Positions 1-7,633 of a stretch of DNA of 12,325 nucleotides are shown piece by piece. The DNA is taken from NCBI GenBank assembly GCA_017965125.1, contig JAGCQO010000125.1, positions 1 to 12,325 of the forward strand, given 5' to 3'. The position numbers and the translations under genes were made by a program. Below the pieces are notes generated by a model. That model made no database searches. It was not told the origin of the DNA and worked only from the letters and a program-made list of their open reading frames with translations. Every line of letters begins with the position of its first letter. Position 1 is the first letter of the stretch. The DNA is from Paludibacteraceae bacterium (lineage in GTDB: Bacteria > Bacteroidota > Bacteroidia > Bacteroidales > Paludibacteraceae).

Positions 1-13
1 TGGGAAGCGTTTA

Positions 14-54
14 AAACAAAAATCGGCGGTGAGCATCACCGCCGATTTTTGTTT
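14..54 (-). terminator. Bidirectional rho-independent terminator of lepA
   Basis: A perfect 19-bp stem (14-32 with 36-54) closes on a 3-base loop at 33-35. Its core is the GC-rich CGGCGGTGA paired with TCACCGCCG, flanked by A and T tracts. Read on the minus strand it follows the lepA stop codon directly and ends in a T-rich run (ATTTTTG then TTTT). The stem shares two bases with the stop codon (53-55). Because both arms end in A/T tracts it should work in either direction, so a plus-strand gene may end just left of the window. Confidence 0.9.
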
Positions 55-1858
55 ATTCATCATCGAGTTTGAGAACAGCGAGGAATGCTTTCTGCGGCAC
101 TTCCACGCTTCCTATCTGTTTCATTCTCTTCTTTCCTTCTTTCTGTTTTTTTCGCAGCTTACGCTTACGCGATATGTCGCCTCCGTAGCACTTCGCAGTC
201 ACATCCTTGCGCACAGCTTTGATGGTCTCTCGCGCGATGATTTTCGCTCCTATGGCTGCTTGCACAGCGATGTCGAACTGCTGTCTTGGTATCAGTTCCT
301 TCAGCTTGCTGCACATCTTGCGTCCGAGCGATGCGGCATTGTCGAAGTGTATCAGAGCCGACAGCGCGTCAACCTTCTCGCCGTTCAGCAGTATGTCCAG
401 CTTGACGAGGTGAGACTGCCTGTAGTCGGTTATGTGGTAGTCGAACGACGCGTAGCCTTTCGATATGCTCTTCAGCTTGTCGTAGAAGTCGAATACAATC
501 TCGCCGAGCGGCAGGTCGTACATGAGTTCTATGCGGTCGCCTGATATGTAGTTCTGTGTTATCAGCTCGCCTCTCTTTCCGAGACAGAGCGTCATTATGT
601 TTCCTATGAATGCGGTCTTGGTTATTATCGAGGCTCTGATGTACGGCTCGTCGATATGGTCGATGGTCGTCACTTCCGGCAGTCCGGCAGGGTTGTGCAC
701 CTCTACCATAGCGCCTTTCTTCGTGTAAACCTTGTATTGTACGTTTGGGACGGTTGTTATGACTTCCATGTTGAATTCGCGCGACAGTCGCTCCTGTACA
801 ATCTCCATGTGCAGCAGTCCGAGGAATCCGCAACGGAAACCGAATCCCAGCGCCACAGAGCTTTCTGGCTCGAATGTCAGCGACGCGTCGTTGAGCTGCA
901 GCTTCTCGATGGATGCGCGGAGGTTCTCAAATTCGGATGTCTCGATAGGATAGACACCGGCGTAAAGCATAGGCTTCACTTCCTGGAAACCAGCGACAGC
1001 TTCCTCGCACGGCTTGTCTATGTGTGTGATCGTGTCGCCGACCTTTACCTCTCTCGACGTCTTGATTCCAGAGACGATGTATCCCACGTCGCCGGCCTTC
1101 AGTTCCTTTGTCGGTCTTCTGGTCAGCTCCAGCACGCCTATCTCGTCGGCGTCGTACTCCTTGCCCGTGGCTACGAACTTCACTCTGTCGCCGCTGTGTA
1201 TCGTTCCGTTTATGACCTTGAAGTATGCGATGATGCCGCGGTATGAGTCGAACACGGAGTCGAAAATCAGGCATTGCAGTGGCGCTTTGTCGTCGCCAAC
1301 AGGTGGCTCCACTCTTTCGACTATGGCGCTCAGTATCTCGTCAACGCCCATTCCGGTTTTTCCGCTGGCTCTGATTATGTCTTCTCTTTTGCATCCGAGC
1401 AGTTCGATTATCTGGTCCTCGACTTCGTCAGGCATAGCGCTGTCCACGTCCATCTTGTTCATCACGGGGATTATCTCGAGGTCGTTCTCGATGGCCATGT
1501 ATAGGTTTGAAATCGTCTGTGCCTGTATGCCCTGTGTGGCGTCAACCACAAGCAGCGCTCCCTCGCATGCGGCGATGCTTCTTGACACCTCGTACGAGAA
1601 GTCCACGTGTCCCGGAGTGTCGATGAGGTTGAGTATGTAAGTCTCGCCGTCGTTGTGCTTGTATGACATCTGTATGGCGTGGCTCTTTATGGTTATGCCT
1701 CTTTCTCTCTCGAGGTCCATGTCGTCAAGCACCTGCGCTTGCATGTCTTTCTTCTCCACAGCGTTTGTCCTCTCCAAAAGTCGGTCGGCCAAAGTGCTCT
1801 TTCCGTGGTCTATGTGCGCTATGATGCAGAAGTTTCTTATGTTTTTTATGTTAGCCAT
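53..1858 (-). CDS. lepA: Elongation factor 4 (LepA), ribosome-associated translational GTPase
   Basis: LepA/EF4 is a conserved cytoplasmic GTPase that acts on ribosomes (reported back-translocation activity and a role in ribosome assembly or initiation). The protein is 601 residues, normal for the family. In order it has the G1 loop AHIDHGKST (residues 14-22), the RERGITI switch-I region (51-57), the G3 motif DTPGH (80-84) and the G4 motif NKMD (134-137), then the EF-G-like domains and the Lys/Arg-rich LepA C-terminal region ending in LKLDDE. I chose the ATG at 1858 ([10 protein letters not shown]). The frame extends to a TTG at 1888, but that adds ten residues absent from typical LepA and would place the start at the predicted transcription start. 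It stands alone: a terminator separates it from upstream tonB and another follows its stop. Identity is very secure. Confidence 0.97.
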   Translation of the reverse strand: MANIKNIRNFCIIAHIDHGKSTLADRLLERTNAVEKKDMQAQVLDDMDLERERGITIKSHAIQMSYKHNDGETYILNLIDTPGHVDFSYEVSRSIAACEGALLVVDATQGIQAQTISNLYMAIENDLEIIPVMNKMDVDSAMPDEVEDQIIELLGCKREDIIRASGKTGMGVDEILSAIVERVEPPVGDDKAPLQCLIFDSVFDSYRGIIAYFKVINGTIHSGDRVKFVATGKEYDADEIGVLELTRRPTKELKAGDVGYIVSGIKTSREVKVGDTITHIDKPCEEAVAGFQEVKPMLYAGVYPIETSEFENLRASIEKLQLNDASLTFEPESSVALGFGFRCGFLGLLHMEIVQERLSREFNMEVITTVPNVQYKVYTKKGAMVEVHNPAGLPEVTTIDHIDEPYIRASIITKTAFIGNIMTLCLGKRGELITQNYISGDRIELMYDLPLGEIVFDFYDKLKSISKGYASFDYHITDYRQSHLVKLDILLNGEKVDALSALIHFDNAASLGRKMCSKLKELIPRQQFDIAVQAAIGAKIIARETIKAVRKDVTAKCYGGDISRKRKLRKKQKEGKKRMKQIGSVEVPQKAFLAVLKLDDE

Positions 1859-1893
1859 GTTCTGGTTAATTATGTGCTTATGATACAATTACA

Positions 1894-1901
1894 CAAAGAT
1901 A
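1894..1901 (-). promoter_or_regulatory. Predicted lepA promoter, -7 box
   Basis: The minus strand reads TATCTTTG, an exact match to the Bacteroides -7 consensus TAnnTTTG. It would give a start near 1887 and a leader of about 29 bases before the ATG at 1858. The expected -33 position (about 1923) is T-rich (ATTTTA) without a clear TTG, so the call rests on the -7 box, its position, and the terminator just upstream. Confidence 0.55.
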
Positions 1902-1945
1902 TGACAAAAAGCCTTTTTATTAAAATCTAAGTGTCCTTTGGGCAA

Positions 1946-1973
1946 TAAAAAAGCCGCTCGAAATGGAGCGGCT
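1946..1973 (-). terminator. Rho-independent terminator of the tonB gene
   Basis: On the minus strand an 8-bp stem AGCCGCTC / GAGCGGCT with a 6-base loop (CATTTC) runs into six T residues. It begins about 24 bases past the tonB-type stop codon, so it ends that gene's transcript and isolates it from lepA downstream. Confidence 0.9.
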
Positions 1974-1996
1974 CTCTTGTATCTTGTTGAAATCTG

Positions 1997-2689
1997 TTAG
2001 CTCAGCTTGAATACCACTGGCAATGTGAACTTACAACGTACTTTCTTACGGCTTTGCTCACCTGGAATCCAGTTAGGCATCTTCTTGATCACTGCAACTG
2101 CCTCCTTGTCCAAATCTGGGTCAACGCCTCTTACGACAACAACGTCAACGATAGAGCCGTCTTTGTTTACGACGAACTGGCATATTACACGACCTTGGAT
2201 TCCAGACTCCTTAGCTGCTGCAGGGTAGTTCAGGTTCTTGTTCAAGAACTTGTACAGCGCGTCTGTTCCGCCTGGGAACTCTGGCGCTTTCTCTACAGCC
2301 ACGAAGATTACATCGTCGTCCTTCTCCACTGGCTTAGCAACAGGTGCTGGTGGTGGAGGTGGTGGTGCTATGACGTCAGTTGGCTTAGACTCGGAGTTGA
2401 ACGCGTCAGTGCTTGACGCAACCTCCTTGTCGGTCACTTTGATTTCTGGTGGAACTTCAACAGGCACCTCTGGAGCTGGTGGAGGTGGTGTTAATTGCTG
2501 CTGGGTTTGTACAACCATTTCTTCTTCCTCGAAGACAATCTGAGACATGTCGTCTGTATAGACTTCAACCTCCTTGTCGGACCACTCAAAGAAGATGTAA
2601 ACAAAACCCAACACTACTACAAAACCTAAGAGTGTGAAAAAACCTTTTTGGTTCTCCAGGTTTGCGGATGCTGCTTTTTTTGCTTCCAT
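1997..2689 (-). CDS. tonB: Energy transducer TonB (Bacteroidetes type)
   Basis: TonB spans the periplasm and couples the proton-motive force, through ExbB/ExbD, to TonB-dependent outer-membrane transporters. The 230-residue protein shows the expected order: a short basic cytoplasmic N-terminus; one membrane helix at about 17-35 (FFTLLGFVVVLGFVYIFF); an acidic stretch near 46-58; a periplasmic linker with two proline clusters (PPPPAPEVPVEVPP at 68-81 and PPPPPPAP at 109-116); and a TonB C-terminal domain from about 134 to the end. That domain carries the usual PEFPGG entry, the GIQGRVICQFVV strand, KDGSIVDVVVVRGVDPDLDKEA and the MPNWIPGE signature. The ATG start is preceded by an A-rich stretch, not a Shine-Dalgarno site. 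No exbB or exbD lies beside it, and Bacteroidota often carry several TonB copies, so which transporters it serves is unknown. Confidence 0.93.
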   Translation of the reverse strand: MEAKKAASANLENQKGFFTLLGFVVVLGFVYIFFEWSDKEVEVYTDDMSQIVFEEEEMVVQTQQQLTPPPPAPEVPVEVPPEIKVTDKEVASSTDAFNSESKPTDVIAPPPPPPAPVAKPVEKDDDVIFVAVEKAPEFPGGTDALYKFLNKNLNYPAAAKESGIQGRVICQFVVNKDGSIVDVVVVRGVDPDLDKEAVAVIKKMPNWIPGEQSRKKVRCKFTLPVVFKLS

Positions 2690-2752
2690 GTTTTTTGTAT
2701 AGATATTTGATTATTTCCTTGTTTCGCCGATTTTCATCAGGCTTTTGAATGG

Positions 2753-2760
2753 CAAATGTA
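2753..2760 (-). promoter_or_regulatory. Predicted tonB promoter, -7 box
   Basis: The minus strand reads TACATTTG, an exact TAnnTTTG match, followed by C as is common in Bacteroidota promoters. The implied transcript start near 2746 gives a leader of about 57 bases. No clear TTG sits at the expected -33 position near 2782, so strength is uncertain. Confidence 0.5.
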
Positions 2761-2840
2761 GCATTTTTTTTGAGAATTGGAAGTCTCGCGGAGGTAAAAA
2801 TAGTTTATTTAGACATTTTAATAACTTCTTTGGTGCAAGG

Positions 2841-2872
2841 TTGGCATATCATATTGCAATGCGTTATATTTG
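2841..2872 (+). promoter_or_regulatory. Predicted promoter of the porQ-cmk-ispH-pfkA run
   Basis: TATATTTG at 2865-2872 is an exact -7 box (TAnnTTTG). TTG at 2841-2843 lies at the correct distance for the -33 element, with centres about 26 bases apart. This is the only promoter in the window where both Bacteroides elements match. The predicted start near 2879 gives a leader of about 140 bases before the porQ ATG. It lies in the 330-base gap (2690-3019) between the divergent tonB and porQ genes. Besides the two promoters, that gap holds only the leader hairpins listed separately. Confidence 0.6.
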
Positions 2873-2976
2873 GATTCTTTTTGTAATAAGTAAGGAGCTG
2901 TTTTGGTTTTATTTTACGGCAGCGGAAGTTGTTTGCCGGTTTCTTTGAGTCTGTTTTATGCTTCTCAAATTAGTCC

Positions 2977-3008
2977 GGAGTAAAACTCCAACAGCTTGCT
3001 AAAAGCAA
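2977..3008 (+). other. Two adjacent small hairpins in the porQ leader
   Basis: GGAGT-AAA-ACTCC (2977-2989) and TTGCT-AAA-AGCAA (2996-3008) are both perfect 5-bp stems closed by the same AAA loop, with a T-A pair beside the loop, separated by 6 bases. The second ends 11 bases before the porQ ATG. The stems have different sequences, so the shared feature is shape and loop, not repeated sequence. A role in translation or leader control is inference only; each stem is short. Confidence 0.4.
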
Positions 3009-3019
3009 CGTCTCAAGCA

Positions 3020-4042
3020 ATGAAACGATTAATCGTATTAATATTTGCCACGATTTCCACGGTCGCATTATTCGCGGAAACCGGTCTTTCGGCATATACG
3101 TTTCTTGAGATGCCGGCTTCTGCTTATTCGGCTGCGCAGGGCGGACAGAACGTGGCGCTCAGTCACGACGGTGTGAACAACGTGTTCTCCAATCCTGCCC
3201 TCATCTCTGAAAACGAGAGCAAGCAGCTGTCTTTGTCCTACAGCCGATATTTGAACATCGCCAACTTCGGCGGCGCGGCTTATTCGCAGACATGGAACTC
3301 GCACACGTTCTCTGGCGGTGTCAGGTTCCTGAATTACGGCGAGTTCTCGGGATATGACGACTACGGCGCTTCGACTGGCACATTCACTGCGACCGACGTT
3401 GAGATGGTTTTCTCCTACAGCCGCATGCTCTACAAGGGGCTGTCGGCCGGCGTGTCGTTCAAGCCTATTTTCTCGGTTTATGAGAATTACGGCTCGTTCG
3501 CATTGGCTGTTGATGTGGCTGCGGCATACGTCTGCGAAAAATACAGCTTGGCGACGGGTCTTGCCTTCCAGCACATAGGCCGCCAGGTGGTCACTTACGA
3601 CGACGATGTGCAGGCGCTGCCTTTCAATATGGTGTTCTCCATAAACAAGGGATTCAAGCATGCGCCGGTGATTCTGCATTTCACGTATAACCACATAACA
3701 GACTGGAACCTTGATTATGTGAACAAGGTGTCGTCGACCAACATACTCGGTGTGAAGCAAAGCAGCAAGATTTCCACTGCCGACATGCTGTTCCGACATA
3801 CGATTTGGGGCGTGGACTTCGTTCCGTTCAAGGGCAAGCTCAGAGTCTCGGCTTCGTATAACCACAGAAGGGCGCAGGAGCTCAAGCTGGACGGCACAAA
3901 GACCATCTCGGGCTTTTCTTTCGGCGCAGGCCTGTATTTGAAGAAATTCAGTTTGGCTATGGCTATGTCGCAGTACCAGTCTGGCATTTGGAACTGGCAG
4001 TTTAACGTAGGACTTGACTTTGATAAAATAATAAAGAAATGA
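3020..4042 (+). CDS. porQ: Type IX secretion system outer-membrane protein PorQ
   Basis: PorQ is an outer-membrane beta-barrel protein of the type IX secretion system. In known systems it works with PorU, PorV and PorZ in the complex that attaches cargo at the cell surface. The 340-residue protein starts at the ATG (MKRLIVLIF), not at the TTG 24 bases upstream, because this gives a clean signal peptide cleaved after about residue 19 (ALFA before ET). The mature N-terminus has the PorV/PorQ-like pattern: FLEMPASAYSAAQGGQNVAL, then an FSNPALIS-type segment. The rest alternates polar and aromatic residues as barrel strands do, ending in NVGLDFDKIIKK. It has no type IX sorting domain. Its TGA stop overlaps the cmk start by 4 bases (ATGA), so the two are translationally coupled. 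No other secretion-system gene is in view, so a working system cannot be confirmed here. Confidence 0.88.
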   Translation: MKRLIVLIFATISTVALFAETGLSAYTFLEMPASAYSAAQGGQNVALSHDGVNNVFSNPALISENESKQLSLSYSRYLNIANFGGAAYSQTWNSHTFSGGVRFLNYGEFSGYDDYGASTGTFTATDVEMVFSYSRMLYKGLSAGVSFKPIFSVYENYGSFALAVDVAAAYVCEKYSLATGLAFQHIGRQVVTYDDDVQALPFNMVFSINKGFKHAPVILHFTYNHITDWNLDYVNKVSSTNILGVKQSSKISTADMLFRHTIWGVDFVPFKGKLRVSASYNHRRAQELKLDGTKTISGFSFGAGLYLKKFSLAMAMSQYQSGIWNWQFNVGLDFDKIIKK

Positions 4043-4728
4043 GAAAGATAGTAGTTGCGGTTGACGGTTATTCGTCATGCGGAAAGAGCACGATGGCCAA
4101 GGCGTTGGCGAAGTACGCTGGTTACGCGTACATAGACACAGGCGCGATGTATAGAGCGATTGGACTTTATGCGACGAGAAAGGGCTTCATAAGCAATGGC
4201 GAGTTGGACAAGGCTGCGATTATAGGGGCGTTGGACGAGATTGAGATTTTCTTCAAGCCGAACGAGGAAGGCAAGAACGAGACTTACCTGAACGGCGAGA
4301 ACGTCGAGAGCCAGATAAGGACGCTGGACGCCGCGATAGCAGCGAGCAAGGTCAGCGAGATAAAGGAAGTGAGAGCGGCGCTTGTCCGTCAGCAGCAGAA
4401 AATGGGCGATGGCAAGTGCGTGGTTATGGACGGACGAGACATAGGCACGGTCGTTTTCCCTAACGCCGAACTGAAGATTTTCGTCACGGCGTCGTCCGAC
4501 GTGAGGGCGAAGAGAAGATACGATGAGCTGGTGGCTAAAGGCGATGCTCCGGAGTCGTTGGAAAAGGTGAAGAAGGACATCGAGGAGAGGGATTTCCGTG
4601 ACACGACAAGAAAGGAGAGTCCGCTGACACAGGCTGCCGATGCGGTTGTGCTCGACAATAGCGACATGACGCTGGAGGAGCAGTTCGAGTGGCTGAAAAG
4701 AAAGTTCGACGAAGCTGCAGGCAAGTAA
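4039..4728 (+). CDS. cmk: Cytidylate kinase (CMP/dCMP kinase)
   Basis: This enzyme transfers phosphate from ATP to CMP or dCMP, recycling nucleotides for RNA, DNA and phospholipid precursors in the cytoplasm. The 229-residue length is normal for the bacterial family. Visible motifs are the P-loop GYSSCGKST (10-18), DTGAMYRA (33-40), which begins the nucleotide-monophosphate site, DGRDIGT (131-137), and the lid segment RDFRDTTRKESPL in the C-terminal third, whose Asp and Arg residues contact substrate and phosphates. The ATG overlaps the porQ stop. In Proteobacteria cmk commonly sits next to rpsA; here it is instead coupled to porQ and ispH. Identification is firm. Confidence 0.96.
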   Translation: MRKIVVAVDGYSSCGKSTMAKALAKYAGYAYIDTGAMYRAIGLYATRKGFISNGELDKAAIIGALDEIEIFFKPNEEGKNETYLNGENVESQIRTLDAAIAASKVSEIKEVRAALVRQQQKMGDGKCVVMDGRDIGTVVFPNAELKIFVTASSDVRAKRRYDELVAKGDAPESLEKVKKDIEERDFRDTTRKESPLTQAADAVVLDNSDMTLEEQFEWLKRKFDEAAGK

Positions 4729-4750
4729 ATTTTTGACGGTGGACTCAAAC

Positions 4751-5626
4751 GTGAAAATAGAGATTGACGAGCATTCTGGTTTCTGCTTCGGCGTCGTGAC
4801 TGCGATAAAGAAAGCCGAGGAGGAACTTGACAAGGGCGGTGTGCTTTATTGCCTTGGCGACATAGTGCACAACGGCAGTGAGGTGAAGCGGCTTGAGGAC
4901 GCCGGGCTTGTGACCATCGACCATGAGCAGTTTGCCAAGCTGCATGACGCCAAGGTACTGCTCAGAGCCCACGGCGAACCGCCTGCGACCTACGAAATGG
5001 CGCGCAGGAACAACATCACGCTCATCGACGCCACATGTCCCGTTGTGCTGAAACTGCAGAACAGGATAAAGACGGAGTACGACGCAGAGAAAGACAACGC
5101 CAGAATCGTAATCTTCGGAAAGAAGGGCCATGCCGAGGTGAACGGACTTGTCGGACAGACGGACAACAAGGCGATCGTCATCGAGAGTCCGTCGGAGGTA
5201 TCGAAGGTCGGGCTGGACAAGAACATCTCGCTGTTCTCGCAGACGACGAAGCCGTTGGACGAGTACAACGAAGTGGCGGAAAGCTTACGCGAGCGCCTAA
5301 AGCAAAATGGAGGTTATTTGCTGAAATTCAATGACACAATTTGCAGACAGGTGGCGAATCGTATTCCAAATATTTTTAATTTTGCGAAAGTTCATGACTT
5401 AATAATATTTGTGAGCGGCAAGAAAAGCTCGAACGGTAAGAGCCTTTTTGCCGAGTGTCACAGGGCGAATCCGAGGTCGTATTTCATATCTTCGGTCGAG
5501 GAGTTGGACGCGGCGTGGTTCGCTGATGATGTCAAATCGATAGGCGTGTGTGGCGCTACGTCAACGCCTAAGTGGCTCATGGAAAAAGTCGCGGACGGAA
5601 TAAAGAAGTTTGTAACGAATAACTAA
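4751..5626 (+). CDS. ispH: 4-hydroxy-3-methylbut-2-enyl diphosphate reductase (IspH/LytB)
   Basis: IspH is the iron-sulfur enzyme of the last MEP-pathway step, reducing HMBPP to isopentenyl and dimethylallyl diphosphate. With the GTG start the protein is 291 residues. The three cluster cysteines fall at C12 (SGFCFG), C96 (DATCP) and C198 (DTICRQ), matching the family pattern. The substrate histidines H40, H74 and H127, catalytic E129 (GHAEVNG) and the SSNGKSLF segment are present. No in-frame ATG exists upstream. I chose GTG 4751 (then KIEIDE) because family members begin just before this segment and GGTGGA lies 7 bases upstream. GTG 4739 and TTG 4733 are possible alternatives, adding 4 or 6 residues. 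It follows cmk by 22 bases and precedes pfkA by 11. The stretch 5301-5410 is unusually AT-rich (see findings). Confidence 0.96.
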   Translation: MKIEIDEHSGFCFGVVTAIKKAEEELDKGGVLYCLGDIVHNGSEVKRLEDAGLVTIDHEQFAKLHDAKVLLRAHGEPPATYEMARRNNITLIDATCPVVLKLQNRIKTEYDAEKDNARIVIFGKKGHAEVNGLVGQTDNKAIVIESPSEVSKVGLDKNISLFSQTTKPLDEYNEVAESLRERLKQNGGYLLKFNDTICRQVANRIPNIFNFAKVHDLIIFVSGKKSSNGKSLFAECHRANPRSYFISSVEELDAAWFADDVKSIGVCGATSTPKWLMEKVADGIKKFVTNN

Positions 5627-5637
5627 ATATCTAAGAC

Positions 5638-6612
5638 ATGTATAAAATGAGATGCATTGGTGTGTTGACCTCAGGAGGCGATGCGCCTGGTATGAACGCA
5701 GCGATCAGAGCTGTGACAAGAACTGCGATGTTCAACAACTTGCAAGTGAAAGGAATCTTGCGTGGATATAAAGGACTGATAACTGACGAGATTGTCACTT
5801 TCCAGACAGAGAGCGTCAGCAACATCATAAATCATGGCGGAACAATTCTCAAGACTGCCAGATGTCTTGAGTTCAGGACTCCAGAAGGCCGTAAGCAGGC
5901 TTACGACACGTTGATGAGACATCAGATCGACGGTCTGGTGGTGATCGGCGGTGACGGTACATTCACAGGAGCGCGTCTCCTGGCTCAGGAGTATAACTAT
6001 CCGATAGTCGGAGTGCCTGGAACCATCGACAACGACCTTTACGGAACCGACACGACAATCGGATACGACACAGCGCTGAATACCATCGTTTCGGCTGTGG
6101 ACAAGATACGTGACACGGCAGCCAGCCACGAGCGTTTGTTCCTTGTGGAGGTGATGGGACGTGACGCCGGTTTCTTGGCGCTCAACGGTGCTATCGCTGT
6201 TGGTGCCGAGGCGGCTCTGATTCCTGAGATCGCCACAGAGGAAGACCAGTTGGAGAGACTTATTCAGAACGGTTTCCACAAGATGAAAAACAGTAGTATC
6301 GTGCTTGTTTCCGAAAGCGACGCTACAGGTGGCGCCATGGGTGTGGCTCAAAGACTGAAGGAGAAGGGCTATCACCCTCACGTGACTATCCTCGGCCACA
6401 TACAAAGAGGTGGAAGCCCAACCGCCAACGACAGAATCCTCGCCAGCCGATGCGGTGTGGCTGCTGTCGATGCTTTGCTTGATGAGCAGAGAAGCATCAT
6501 GATTGGTATTATGAACAACAAGATAGTGCATGTCCCATTCACAGACGCGATTAAGGACGAAAAGCCTGTGGACAAGCACCTGTTCGACGTATTAAGATTA
6601 TTGTGTATTTAG
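5638..6612 (+). CDS. pfkA: ATP-dependent 6-phosphofructokinase
   Basis: PfkA phosphorylates fructose 6-phosphate to fructose 1,6-bisphosphate, the committed step of glycolysis. The 324 residues match the short bacterial form. Motifs are [10 protein letters not shown] (11-20, ATP site), GGDGTFTGA (104-112), PGTIDND (127-133) with catalytic Asp 131, [11 protein letters not shown], and EVMGRDAGF for sugar-phosphate binding. The residue after GGD is Gly (107) and the one before TIDND is Gly (128). Pyrophosphate-dependent enzymes carry Asp and Lys there, so ATP is the predicted donor. The ATG at 5638 gives [10 protein letters not shown]; a second ATG three codons later is possible. It ends in TAG, which shows that TAG is an ordinary stop here. 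It follows ispH by 11 bases, with only 10 bases to the next start. Confidence 0.96.
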   Translation: MYKMRCIGVLTSGGDAPGMNAAIRAVTRTAMFNNLQVKGILRGYKGLITDEIVTFQTESVSNIINHGGTILKTARCLEFRTPEGRKQAYDTLMRHQIDGLVVIGGDGTFTGARLLAQEYNYPIVGVPGTIDNDLYGTDTTIGYDTALNTIVSAVDKIRDTAASHERLFLVEVMGRDAGFLALNGAIAVGAEAALIPEIATEEDQLERLIQNGFHKMKNSSIVLVSESDATGGAMGVAQRLKEKGYHPHVTILGHIQRGGSPTANDRILASRCGVAAVDALLDEQRSIMIGIMNNKIVHVPFTDAIKDEKPVDKHLFDVLRLLCI

Positions 6613-6622
6613 AGACTTGTTA

Positions 6623-7633
6623 ATGAAGAAATTTATTGTGTCCACATTGGCGGCTTTGTCGTTGACGATGTCCGCTTTCTCTGCGACTAAGTACAGCGCA
6701 CCACAGCTGGTGTATTCATTGCCTAAGACCGTTCTGTCTATCGAGATTACGCTGACGAGGACGGAAATCAAGGTCGGTCCATATTACAAGTACAGCGAAA
6801 GGCTTTTGGCGCTGAAAGACGCTGCGACTGAAGACAAGGTGGAATGGACCTTGAATCAGGTGAGAGTTAAGCCAGTCGGAGTGCCGGACAAGGACAAGAC
6901 TTTCAAGCTGAAGACTGCCAAGAGCATCGTGCTCAACGACAAGGGCATAATCTGCGGTCTGAATGTGGACAACGAGTCTGTAAAGCAAGAAGACAAGGAC
7001 GAGCTTGCCGAGCCTATCGTCATCCGTCTGGACGACAATAACTTCGACCCAAGCGCCTATTACGAGGAGCAGCTCGAGGCGAACTCCATCGGAAGAATGG
7101 CGGAGAGCGCGGCGAAGCAGATCTACAGAATAAGAGACAGCAGAGCGAGCCTTGCCACAGGCGACATGGAGCACATGCCAGCCGACGGCGAGTCCATGAA
7201 GATGATGTTCGACCAGATGGACGCTCAGGAAAAGGCGCTCATGGCCTTGTTTGAAGGCAAGAAGAGAACCACCGAGGTGAAGAAGATTCTTCTTTATGTG
7301 CCAGCCAAGAAGAGCGTCAAGGATGAGCTCGTGTTCAGAGTCTCGAAGCTGGGCGGCGTCGTGGACAAGGACGACTTGACCGGCGACCCAGTCTATCTGA
7401 CTATAACAGCCAAGAAGAACGAGACGCCATCGGCTCAGACCAACAAGGGCGAGTTCTTCTACAATATGCCTGGCTCGGCGAGAGTGCAACTGACATACAA
7501 CAACCAGCTGATATTCGACGCCGACATGCAGATAGCCCAAATGGGAAGCATTCAGGCATTGCCTTCGGCCTACAAGAGCGCGAAGCTGATTTTTGACTCA
7601 ACAACTGGTGCTTTGATAAAGATAGGTAAATGA
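6623..7633 (+). CDS. DUF4831 family exported protein
   Basis: The function is unknown. The 336-residue protein starts at the ATG (MKKFIVSTLAALS); a TTG two codons upstream is unlikely. A signal peptide with predicted cleavage after residue 21 (SAFSA before TK) and no lipobox cysteine point to the periplasm. The segment YSLPKTVLSIEITLTRTEI, followed by GPYYKYSERLL, resembles the N-terminal signature I associate with Bacteroidota DUF4831 proteins. The order of a mixed alpha/beta first half, a charged middle with Met-rich helix (GESMKMMFDQMDAQEKALMALFEGKK), and a beta-rich C-terminal part with GEFFYNMPGSARVQL also fits. It is the fifth gene of the porQ run. Its TGA overlaps the next gene's ATG by 4 bases, so the two exported proteins are probably made together. 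Family assignment is from pattern memory and was not searched. Confidence 0.75.
   Translation: MKKFIVSTLAALSLTMSAFSATKYSAPQLVYSLPKTVLSIEITLTRTEIKVGPYYKYSERLLALKDAATEDKVEWTLNQVRVKPVGVPDKDKTFKLKTAKSIVLNDKGIICGLNVDNESVKQEDKDELAEPIVIRLDDNNFDPSAYYEEQLEANSIGRMAESAAKQIYRIRDSRASLATGDMEHMPADGESMKMMFDQMDAQEKALMALFEGKKRTTEVKKILLYVPAKKSVKDELVFRVSKLGGVVDKDDLTGDPVYLTITAKKNETPSAQTNKGEFFYNMPGSARVQLTYNNQLIFDADMQIAQMGSIQALPSAYKSAKLIFDSTTGALIKIGK

Noticed and set aside
1859..1888. N-terminal extension of lepA from TTG 1888 (with similar TTG extensions of porQ at 2996 and the DUF4831 gene at 6617)
   Set aside because: Each extension adds residues not expected for the family or spoils a clean signal peptide, and an ATG lies just downstream in every case.
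2340..2500. GGTGGA-type microsatellite within tonB
   Set aside because: These triplets are proline codons of the periplasmic linker read on the other strand; the repeats are irregular and explained by the protein.
2745..2948. Small plus-strand ORF (67 codons) between tonB and porQ
   Set aside because: It overlaps both predicted promoters, resembles no known protein, and has composition typical of AT-rich intergenic DNA.
3068..4078. 336-codon antisense ORF opposite porQ
   Set aside because: It mirrors the codon bias of porQ, has no recognisable motif and crosses into cmk; it is a shadow frame.
5671..6579. 302-codon antisense ORF opposite pfkA
   Set aside because: It is the mirror frame of a highly conserved gene, with no motif of its own.
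5638..6612. Pyrophosphate-dependent phosphofructokinase
   Set aside because: Gly at 107 (GGDGT) and Gly at 128 (PGTIDND) are the ATP-type residues; PPi enzymes have Asp and Lys.
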